Shown: in pieces, positions 49,301 to 60,822 of the stretch
Layout: each line of letters begins with the position of its first letter
How positions within the stretch are numbered: position 1 is the stretch's first letter
Assembly: GCF_008831285.2 (NCBI RefSeq)
Contig: NC_045151.1
Coordinates: 8,844,571-8,908,570, forward strand
Source: Nymphaea colorata
Lineage: Eukaryota > Streptophyta > Magnoliopsida > Nymphaeales > Nymphaeaceae
Direction: 5' to 3'
Length of the DNA: 64,000 nucleotides
Translations under genes and position numbers: made by a program
Notes under the pieces: generated by a model
Databases searched by the model: none
Told to the model about the DNA's origin: nothing
The model's input: only the letters and a program-made list of their open reading frames with translations

Positions 49301-52300
49301 AAAGAGAAGATACAAAACATTTGTAGTTCTTGCTCAGTCTAGAATATGAAACAAAGTTACCAATAAGATGTTGAGTACATGACCTGACACCCTTTCGCAG
49401 AGCGATGGGAAGCTCTTCACTTGCAGCAACAGTCTGACTCTCTTCTTCAACAGGTTGCTTTTGAGCACGACTTGGGTCATCCAGGGAAGGACTAACTGGA
49501 TTGGGAGTAGAATTCTCACCACCTGTCATCTCATCTGTACAGACTCTTCGCCTAGAGTAAACTTGCCCAAACAGACGATTGCATTCCTCTTCTGCCCCAA
49601 TAGAACACTCTCCATTTTTCTCCTGTTCAAGCACCTCAATAAAAGGACCAATAGATTCACGCCTATAGTCCAAAAAATCTGTAAACTGAATTTCCTGACT
49701 CGGAGAATACTAAGAATACTCTTCCTTTGACATAAAATTCTCCCCCTGAAGAGGATTCTCACCAAAATAGGAAGCATGTTCAAGGAAAGTGACATCTTTG
49801 GTAACATAGGCGCGACTAGTGGAAGGGTCCCGACACTTGTACCCTTTTTGAGTGGGAGAATAACCTAGAAATATGCCCTTAATAAACCTTGGATCAAGTT
49901 TTTTAATGTGAGGGCTATGATTGTGAATAAAGCAAACACAACCAAAAACTCTGAGTGAAAGAGAGAAAGGTTCACGACTCCCCAGTAACATAGAATGAGG
50001 CGTCTGCTCATTCAACACACGACTAGGCAAACGATTTATAAGATATGCACTGGTCAACACAACATCCCCCCAATACCTTTTTGGAACATGACATTGAAAA
50101 AGAAGAGCCCGAGTCATATTCAATAACTGACGATTCTTTCGTTCAGCAACTCCATTTTGAGGAGGAGTATAACTACAGGAAGTCTCATGAACAATTCCCC
50201 TTTTTCGAAAGAAGCTATCAACAGACTGACACATATACTCACGAGCATTGTCAGATCGAAAGGTCTTAACAGATGCTCCATATTGAGTTTTCACATAAGC
50301 AATGAAAGTCTCTATGACAGTAGGAACTTCACTACGGTCTTTCAACAAGTAGACAATCGTGTTACGGGAACAATCATATATAAAGGTGATAAAATACTGA
50401 AAACCATGACAAGAAGGAATCCCTGAAGGCCCCCACACATCAGAATGAATCATGGCAAATACCTCATTAGACCGATGGCTAGACAAAGGATATGAAGCTC
50501 TAACATGTTTGGCCAAGTGATAGACATCACAGGACACCATGGTCATGTCTAACCTGGAACATAAATCAAGAAACAGCTGTCTAAGAAGTCCAAAAGGCAG
50601 GTGTCCAAGGCGCTCATGCCACCGGAGAATCAACTGAAGGGAGTCCTCTCTGTTCTTCGTTGCTTGGCTAACTGTCGTCATAAGAGCCTGAGCAGCACGC
50701 ATAGGTAAACGATATAGCCCGTCAGAAGCCAGACCAATCCCAATCCTCTTCCCTGTCACCAAGTCCTGCATAACACAACGATCAACAGAAAAGATAAGTT
50801 CACAATTCAACTCTTTCGTGATCTTGCTGACCGACAAGAGGTTCAAGGGAAGATGGGGAACATGTAGAGCATTGTGGACTAAGAACTTGTTCAAAAGTGA
50901 GAGACTCCATTTCCTAGCCATAGAGATAGACGACCCATCGGCAAGCATGTGGTGAGTAGCGCCACTGTCGATGATCCACTCGCCCATACGGGAATCCGCC
51001 ATCACGTCGACAGAACACCCAAATTTCTTCCTGAACGATGCTAGTGGCGCAGAATGAGAGAAGCTGCAGACGCTGGGGACGACAGCCAGACGACGTAGCT
51101 GATGATCCAAGGCGTGAGAGCACAGGGACCGTCAGGAGAAGTCCTCAGGCGCAACTCAGCTTCAGGCCTGTCGGAGAGGGCTTCACTTGAAAAATCGTAT
51201 AAAGTCGTAGACATCTCCAAAAATTCTGAAATTTGGACCACAGCAAGAGCACGAGCCAAGGAGTGGACGCTCCAAATTTGGGCTGAATCCAAGCAGTCAA
51301 CACTCAAGACGTTGAGCCTAGAAGTCGCGGGTTGCCTGTCGCCCGCTTCAGGAAGACGCTGCCGATTTTCGCCAGATTCCGTCCGTCGCCTCCAGAAATG
51401 CCATCTGTGGTCCGATCGACGTCAAACTTGGTGGAGAGGATCACCTGGATGTTGGGAATCGAATGGCACCAGAATCATCAAAATCCAACGGTTCGATCGC
51501 CGGAAAAGTCACCAAAAACAGGGACTGGTCGGCGGTAAAGCAGAACAGTGTCTGATCAAAACAAAACAAAAGAATCAGGATGGCGTCTATGTCACACGGA
51601 CTCTTCAAAAAGGGTGCAACACCCGCGTCAGTGCAGTGCGAGTGTGGCTCTGACTCGCAACCCAACTGCACCCTACTGTTAGAATGTATGTATTCCTATA
51701 TATACATATATATATCTATATGTATGTATATTACATATATTAGTGTGCTAATATATGTCATATATATATATATATAGATATGTGTATAGTTTAGGGTACT
51801 TAGGTCATGCTTATAATTTTCTATTTCTTTTTGTACTTTTTCCTTTCTTTTGTTTTTTATTATTTTTTAGAGGAGAACTAGCTGTTGGGCCTGTCTCCAA
51901 CGGCTAGATTTCTAGCCGTTGGAGATGGCCCAACAGCCATCTCCCCTCCTCCTCTCTTCTATTCTTGTATTATAAATAAGGGACTGTAGTCCCTTGTTTT
52001 GTTATGGATTTTTAGCCACTTCTTGTAGTGTTTATTGGAATCAATATATGTTCTTTGTTCCTCTTGGGTGTGGCCTCTTGAGTATTACTTTGTTGTGTTG
52101 GAGGAAGCTTCAAGTGTGACATTATTGAAGCATTAGTCTTGTTTGGGCCTGATTTACATGGAATCAGAGCCACGTTTTGGCTATTCATCTTGCTGTCCTT
52201 CAGTTTGAAGTTTCAGCTTTTACTCCTTTGGAGCTGTGAAGCACTCCAAGTGTTCGACGTTATTGCTGGCTGAGATTTGACACAAGAAGGTGCTGTTTTG

Positions 52301-55300
52301 CTGGCCTCTTTTGGTGATTTTCGTGACATGATTTAGCTCCCTTGGTGGTGAAGATTGTGGTTGTTTTTGGCACGTAAAAAGCTTTCATTTCTTGTGGCTG
52401 TTTTCTTCATTTTTTCGCCATCTCAAACATACAAGTTTTACACAAGAAGAAGAGTGATTGGTTTCTTTTATTGCTGAGATTTTATCCTTGCCGTGGACTT
52501 CTTTTCACGTGGCAGCTAACTTCTTCATAACTTGTAAGTGGATCTACCTTGTTGATTGTGCTCATGGATGACAAAGTCTCTTCTCTTCCATTTCCCAAAC
52601 TCTCATCAACAAATTATATACAATGGTCTAGAACTATAGAACATTTTATTCGTAGTAAAAGACTTTGGGGACTAGTTGATGGGACAAAACTTGACCCACA
52701 ACTAGTCCCTACTAAAGTTGTTGATGAAAGAGCTATAGAATTGGACAGAACCAAAAAAGAGAAAGTAGTGGCTGAATACAACAAGAAATGAAAAGAATGG
52801 AGTGTTGGTCATCACAAAATTATTACTTGGATCTTGACTTGTGTTGACAATGCTACTAGTGGGCAAATCTCTAAATTAAATTCTGCCCTAGAGGCTTGGA
52901 GTATCTAAAGAAAACTCATACCATGAGAGATGTTGCCTACATGCATAATGTTCAACTCAAAATTCACAATCTCCAACAAGGAGATAGATTTATTAAAGAT
53001 TATGTGGTTGAAATTGATCAATTGTATGATGAATTAAGTATCTTTGAACCACATTGGACACAAGATCTTGTTCTTCGAGAAAAGCAAATACAACGTGACA
53101 AGTTTTATAAGTTTATCATAGGTCTTAGACCCGAAGTTGATGGTGTTAAAACTGCGTTGCTCCATCGTTCTAAAACACCATCTATGAATGAGGCTATTGC
53201 AGAGCTTCAAACGGAAGAAAATCGACTTTGTCTTGATAAAGAAAAAGTCAACAATGTTCTTGTCACATCTAGGTCAGGGGCCCATTTGAGACCTTATAAA
53301 CCTCCTCACTTCAATCATACAAATGAAAGAGCAAGAAGAAAAATTATTTGCTATCATTGTCAAGAAGAAGGACATACCAAGCCTAGATGTCCAAAACTTA
53401 GAATCTTTGACAAAAGAAGCAATGTTGCGGCTCCAATTCAAGAAGAAAGGAAAGAAGCAAGCTCATTTCAACTTGATCAACTCATAAGTGCTCTTCAACC
53501 CAAGCTCATTGAAGCTATTCAGCCTTTACTGAAGGGAGAAGGCACACCTTCAACATTGGGCGCTACCGTGACATCTACTTCTTCAAGTAAGTATTCTTGG
53601 ATTATTGATTTGGGTGCATCTTTTCATATGACTCCTTGTGGATCCCTTCTCACTGAATGCACTAAAAATGATTCTTATTCTTTTGTGAAAATGGCGGATG
53701 GTACTTCTCTTGAAATTGATTTTATTGGAAATCTTGACCAAACTTTTGGATCTAAAACTTTAAAAGTACCTCAAGTAAGACACATTCCCAAATTAAGCTT
53801 AAATTTATTATTCATTTCTCAAATAGCCGACCTTGGTTTTGATATAATCTTCTCACAATACAAATGTTTGATACAGGACCGTGTATCCAAGAAGACGATT
53901 GGGGAAGATTATAGAACAAATGATCTCTACTACATAGAGTTTTTGGACCTTTCAAGACCATCTTGCAATATGTCCAAAGAATGTGACATTCAAACTTGGC
54001 ATCAAAGACTTGGACATTCCAATCTAGAAAAAATGTCTCATCTTCCCTTCATGAAGAAATTTTGTCAAAAGAACTTTTATTGTAATGATTGTATTAAGGC
54101 AAAAATGAAAGTCTTACCTTTTGTTAATAGAAATTTTATTGCTCAAAAAACTTTTGATTTGGTGCATTCGGATGCGTGGGGACCCGCTCCTATTATGTCA
54201 AAAGGAGGATTATTGTACTATGTGATCTTTATTGATGATTATTCAAGGCATACTTGGGTTTACTTTCTCAAACACAAATCAGAAGTATTTACAAATTTTA
54301 AGAATTTTTACAACATGATCTATACCTAATTTGGCTCAAACATCAAAGTCTTTAGAAGTGATTCGGGAGGAGTATTTATGTCAAATGAATTTCAACAATT
54401 TCTAAAAGAAAAAGGCATTGTTCATCAAAGATTTTGTCCTAACACTCCACAACAAAACGGAGTGACCGAGCGTAAACATAGGCACATTATTGAAACAACT
54501 AGAGCTCTTCTTTTATCCAAAAATGTTCCCAAAAACTTTTGGGCTGAAGCTGTTTTGACTTCAACCTATTTAATTAATAGAATGTCCACCAAACTTTTGA
54601 AACATATTTCTCCTTTTGAAAAACTTAACCATGTTAAACCTAATTACAATAGACTTGAAGTCTTTGGTTGCAAATGTTTTGTGTTAAGTGACAAAGACGA
54701 TAAGCTTTCTTCCAAAACTATTTGTTGTGTTTTTATTGGGTATTCTGAAACTCAAAAGGGTTATAGATGTTATGATATTGAAAGAGATAAAGTGTATGTT
54801 TCTAGAAATGTGATCTTTTTAGAAAATGAAGATGATTTTAAAGATGAACCTAAGAAACTAGAATTATACTTTTCTTTGAACTAATGATATTGATGATGAT
54901 GATATTGATGATGATGAACCCGATAAAGTTGAAGAAGTTCAAATTGAAGAAGTCAACAATGATAATCCTACTCATATCAATCCTCCAAAAGAGATTTTAG
55001 TGTATAGGAGAAGAGATCCCCAAAATCAAGAAATTAATCAATCTCTTCCTAGGAGATCCAAAGGCACATTAGGCCACCTCAAAGATTTATCTCTTGTGAG
55101 TCTTTTTCTCCAAAATTTCGAGCTTGTCTTATGGCACATCATTCTTTTTATGAGTCATCTTCTTACCTTGAAGCTAAAGAAGATCCCCATTGGATTGAAG
55201 CCATGAATCTTGAGCTTAAAGCTCTTGAAAGCAATGAGACTTGGGATATTGTGTCTCTACCAACAGGGAAAAAGACTATTGGTTGTAGATAGATCTATAA

Positions 55301-56693
55301 AATCAAAATTAGAAATGATGGAACTTTAGAAAGATATAAGGTCAGACTTGTTGCTAAGGGATATGCTCAAGAACATGGGATTAATTATTAAGAAACCTTT
55401 GCTCCTGTTGCTCGCATGACTTCTGTTAGAACTCTTATTGTCATTGCTTATATTAAACATTGGACTATTTTTCAAATGGATGTTAAAAATGTCTTCTTAA
55501 ATGGTCACCTACAGGAATAAGTTTTCATGCATGCTCATCCTGGTTTTGATCTACCTCAAAACAAAATTTTACATCTTAAGAAAGCTCTCTATGGTTTAAA
55601 AGAAGCTCCCAAGGTCTGGTTTGACAAGTTTAGTAATGTCATGTTTAATCAAGGTTTTCAATCATGTTACTCTGACATGTTTGTAAAAACCACCTCTGTA
55701 GGTGTAATTGTTTTATTATTGTATGTTGATGATATGGTTATTACTGGGAGTGATGATGAAGGGATCATAGAGGTAAAACATTTTCTTAAAAAATGCTTTC
55801 AAATGACTGATTTGAGAAGACTAACATATTTTCTTGGAATTGAAGTTGCTTGTAGCAAACAGGGTTATTTGCTTTCTCAAATGAAGTTTGCTAGTGAATT
55901 AATTGACAGAACAGATATCTCAGATGACAAAGTTGTGGATACTCCAAAAGTACTAGGAGTAAAAATGAAAATTGATGATGGAGAGATATTAGAAAATCTC
56001 ACTCCTTTTCGGCAAATAGTTGGTGCTTTCTCTTATCTCTCCATCACCAGACTTGACATTGCTCATGCCGTGCATGTTATAAGCCAATTTCAACAAAGAC
56101 TCACCTCAGTGCACATGGGAGCGACAATGCGCATTGTGCGTTATGTGAAAAACACAATCAACAAAGGACTATTTCTATCTTCCTCTTCTGTATTAGAATT
56201 AGTTGCTTATACAGATGTTGATTGGGGTGGAGATCCTAATAATAGGCACTCCACCACTAGTTTTTGTGTGTTTTTAAGTGATTTCTTAATTTTTTGGCGA
56301 TGCAAGAAACAGAATAAGGTGTCACTATCATCAACAGAAGTTGAGTATCGTGCAAGGGCAACTACAACAATAGAGATAGTATGTATGGCTCAAAAGTTTA
56401 TTGAAAGATATGGGAATTCATATCACGAATCCTGTCAAGCTTTGTTGCGACAACAAAAGTGCAATCTATATTGCTAGCAATCACACCTTTCACGAAAGAA
56501 CAAAGCATATAGAGATGGATTGTCATTATGTTCGTGAAGAGTTCCTTCAGAAAAACATAGATCTCTCCTATGTTCCCTCTGAATATCAACTAGGAGATTT
56601 CTTTACCAAGGCTCTTGCTGCTGCCAGGTTTCAATTTCTCCTTAGCAAACTTTCAGTTATCACCCTGTAAGTTTGAGGGGGGATGTTAGAATG

Positions 56694-56733
<40 letters not shown>

Positions 56734-59700
56734 TGTGCTAATATATGTCTTATATATATACATATATATAGATATGTGTATAGTTTAGGGTACTTAGGAC
56801 ATGCTTGTAATTTTCTATTTCTTTTTGTACTTTTTACTTTCTTTTGTTTTTTATTATTTTTTAGCGGAGAACTAGCTGTTGGGCCTGTCTCCAACGGCTA
56901 GATTTCTAGCCGTTGGAGATGGCCCAACAGCCATCTCCCCTCCTCCTCTCTTCTATTCTTGTATTATAAATAAGGGACTGCAGTCCCTTGTTTTGTTATG
57001 GCTTTTTAGCCACTTCTTGTAGTGTTTATTGGAATCAATATATGTTCTTTGTTCCTCTTGGGTGTGGCCTCTTGAGTATTACTTTGTTGTGTTGGAGGAA
57101 GCTTCAAGTGTGACATTATTGAAGCATTAGTCTTGTTTGGGCCTGATTTACACCTACGTTATTCCATTTTTAAAAAAAAAAATCCCCCTTTTTTCCTTCT
57201 CTCTCTCTCTCCATCACTTTCTTTATTTGTAGTAATAAAAGTAAAAAAAAAAAGACAAATTAAGCTAAGAGACAACCATATAATTATATATATTTATATA
57301 TATTTATATATATATACCCTTGGCACACTCCAGCACCCAAATTTTTTGGGATGTGCCGCACCAACACCAGCATCTGCACCTGCACTCGCACCCGCACCCC
57401 ACATCCATGTGACATAGGATGACATTGTAAAGTAGAAGGCCAAAGAGGAGCTTCTTGAAACACATAGATTGCCCTGCCTGGTCCCCTCAATGAAAATTTT
57501 CTTCATGTAAAGGTCATTGACTTGCACAGAGGAAATGGTAAATTCAACTGAAGCATGATGATCATCTATCAGTTTAGAAGTAGAGACAAAGTTTTTCTTT
57601 ATGTAAGGGGCATAGAGAATATTTGAAATGAAATGGTCAAAGGAGGGTATACGTATGACAAATTTCCAACCCAAATGACAAGACGACGAGTGCCATCACC
57701 AACGACAACATGACCTCTACTAGGGTCTACATCATTTGTCACGTAAGTTGCCACCGCCCAATCAACATACCACTTTAATAGTCATTTTGTTTCAGATTTA
57801 GTTTAGCAAGGATGGACAGCAGGATTTCCTCGACTTCCTTGGAATCTTTGTTGCTCGCTTTCTCCTCTTTGGAATCTGCTTGTTGATTCTTCCCTTTATT
57901 TTGAGGGTTGAATCAACAATTGGCCTTAATATGTCCCCATTTATTGCACTAGAAGCAGGAACATCGCTTTGTCCTTAAGTAGAGGTATATTGGGTTGGGC
58001 AAGATACCATGACCCATATGTCTACCAATGCCATGTCTGCCTCATCCACTGATAGCTACCAAGTAGCTATTGACCTTCCTCTCTGTTTAGGTCTCTGTCT
58101 TAAGCACACAAGTAACACAAAGCCAAGCTTTGGTAGTAATCTCACTCATTCCTTCTAGGCGTTGGTCCATCAAGTGCATCCAAGCCCCCTATCGCCGCTT
58201 CCACCCGATTCCAATGGTGCTCCACAGCCGCCATCGCGTCCCTTGCTATGATCCTCCCCACCATGGTGTCTGCGCTCTGATACCTTGATAGCCCCTGCTA
58301 ACTCACCAACCCTTTACAAGAAAACCCAAGATGACACACACACACCCACACCCTAATTCCATATTAGGGTTTATTCCTCCAAGAGGTAAGACACTCTCAA
58401 AGCTGCCCCCACCTGATCTGGCCTACCGAGCCTATTTATGGAGGTTATCAGGTCAGTCCAATGGACCCGACCCGTGATCCCATATCCGGTATCTAACATC
58501 CACTATTTACAAGCTGGCCCTATCTTTGTCCATAAGGAACACCTAAAAAGTAAACATCTTGAGTGGCCAACTGTGATGAAGAACTTTCAGAAAAAACCTT
58601 CAAGATCATCTCATGTTGAAAAAGCTTGTCCTGCAGCTTTTGGTACGTAGGGAGAACAGGAAGGCACAATAAAGATGAAACTATTGTGTCATAGTTGTGC
58701 CCTATTCCATTTGAAATTCACGGCACATCCTATGGACACAAACTGATTAGTAACAGTCTTCACCTTGTTGAAATATTCCATGATGGACATTGAATCCTTC
58801 CTCAACATCTAAAATTCTCTCTTGATAGAAACAACCCTGGCCTGTGAAACCTGTGAATAAATTTGGGATAATTGGTCCCAAACTTTTGCAGCAGAGCAAG
58901 CATCAGGGATGTCAACTAGGACTTCCTATGACAAGGTAGATGTGATGTAGGAAATGATTGATTAATCCGCCTGGCTTCTTAACCTGTTTTGTGGAAGATT
59001 CTCATTTGCCATTATTTTCATCACATTGAATAAGAGCTGGAATTTTCATATAAACGATGCAAGAGACCTTGACTCCTTAAAAGGAATGATCTGCGTTTTC
59101 CATGCCAAAAAGTTTGAGTTATTCAATTTCTTGGAAATGAGTTAAGGAAATTAGAAGAAATACTAGAATGAGAACCAAAAAGATCCATGGTAGGAATATA
59201 GAGGAAGGACAAGACAGCTGCAGAAGACAGAAAAAGAGAGATTGGATAAAAGATGTTTTTCAATTTCAGCATCCTACATGGACATGATCCTTTAAGATAG
59301 CATGCCAGTGCCACTGTCACTCATGTCAAGTTTCTCAATCTATCCAACGTAATTATAATCAATCATAATTTCAAATAAGCAATCTAGTAAAAAGATATGT
59401 AAAGTTTGAATATTACCAAGGGAAACTAGATGACGCTTCCCAGGAGGACGGTTGAACAAAATCTCACCAAGGAAACTTTCACTACCTTTCACATCGCATT
59501 CGTTGACATGCCCATAGCCACCCAAAACACCATCCACAGAAGCCTCTATACCCTGTTAAACAAAAATTGCCAGTATCATCATTATCTTAAAAAGGCAAAA
59601 AACTAGCTGCTGCCAAAAGATGACTGTGGGTGAAAAAAGATGGTTTATCAATAAGAATTTTGTTAATTTTGATGACAATATGCTATGCTGTCAAAGATTA

Positions 59701-60790
59701 AACTTTCTCCTTTTCTTGGCTTGTGAGCCATCATTAGACTTTCTCAGGCTACTAAAGCTTATCATTTGCTCTATATCTTTTCTATGTTATATTTTTAACT
59801 AAATTGTGTTCCTATTTGAGCCTTGTCAATACTCCTCATGGACTAGAGTCACTAGACAAGTTATCTTAGTCCTCATCAAGTTATTGAGGGACTTTTATAT
59901 AGTCATTTGTATTTCCTGTTTATGCCCTGAGCTGCCAAAGGTGCAGGAAGGGCAAATATGGATCAGATTGTTACCCATTTCTCCTTCTCACATTTCCCAA
60001 TCACAAGAGTCCATCAAGGTTGGCAGAGTGCTCTATCAATACACTGTCGTCTATGTGATACCAGATGCATGGTCCAATTTGCAGGGCAACATGCATAGGT
60101 AGTGACCTGCTCTCATTTTCTGCCCCGGCAGGTTGTTTCTAGGAGACCTGCAACTTGAAGATGCTTATGCAGGCCTAGGCAGTCAACAACCTAGACCTTT
60201 TTGTCAACAGCATAGATTCCTTTTCTCTTCCTTCTTCCCCTTCCAAGGCAGATTATTTTTCTTCTTTCTTTTCCTTGCTCTTTCTTGTGCTGCATGTGAT
60301 TATTATTATTATAAGTGTGCACTTGTGTGTCTGTTGGCAATTATAGTTCATATACTAGTATACTTTACTATACATTATTTACACTTTTAGCTGCTTTATA
60401 GCACACAGAAGCACACATGCATAAGCATTGGTACTTTTCTTGTTTATTAGAATTATAATAGAAGGTAGTTTTACAAGAAACATTGTTAACAAGGAATTTG
60501 TGATTATGTGTGGAATTTATGTTCCTCTTTCTCTTCAATTAAACCAGTAATTTTAGGTTTTAGTTTATGCTTTTAGGTTTTACAAATTGCAGCAATTGTA
60601 CGCAATTAGAAGATTTTTCATGCTCTACATTGAAAATCATTGATGTTAAATTATAGACTTGCTCTTTTTATGTTATATAAATTTTAAACTTTCATTATTC
60701 AATTTCGTTAACTTTAATTTTTCAATGTATTAATCATGTTAATTATCATGGAGGGGAATGCTTAAGGGGTTAGTGACTTAGTGGTGTCAG

Positions 60791-60822
<32 letters not shown>

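Larger units (their letters stand above)
47501..51586 (-). mobile_element. Ty1/copia retrotransposon, 5' end missing
   Basis: On the minus strand the leader (51586-51111) is followed by protease-integrase-RT-RNase H (51110-47760), a GGGGAG purine tract and a 254-bp 3' LTR (47754-47501, TGTTGACG...TTTCTACA). A normal gag and the 5' LTR with primer site are absent; at 51587 the sequence changes to a small hAT element. It sits in NTM1 intron 2, same strand as the gene, about 320 bp from exon 3. Confidence 0.85.
51677..52158 (+). repeat. Copia 5' LTR (482 bp)
   Basis: TGTTAGAATG...GATTTACA. Begins with AT-rich microsatellite DNA. It then has a long hairpin (51881-51937), a TATAAATA box at 51971 and a GGGACT/AGTCCC palindrome just after it. 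Confidence 0.95.
51677..57152 (+). mobile_element. Ty1/copia retrotransposon, complete structure, 5.5 kb
   Basis: 5' LTR 51677-52158, primer site TGGAATCAGAGCC at 52159, gag-pol, purine tract 56672-56683 and 3' LTR 56684-57152. A perfect 5-bp target duplication CCTAC lies at 51672-51676 and 57153-57157. The LTRs differ at about six places in the last 380 bp (roughly 1.6%), so the insertion is young. It is opposite in strand to NTM1. Confidence 0.95.
51587..57417. mobile_element. Small hAT MITE S3 (about 350 bp without insert), split by a copia element
   Basis: Left part 51587-51676 starts CTATGTCACACGG. Right part 57158-57417 ends CCATGTGACATAG. Flanks GATGGCGT (51579-51586) and GATGACAT (57418-57425) match at 6 of 8, both differences G to A. 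Without the inserted copia element it is about 350 bp, the size of S4. The two flanks belong to different copia relics, so this MITE landed on an existing junction. Confidence 0.72.
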
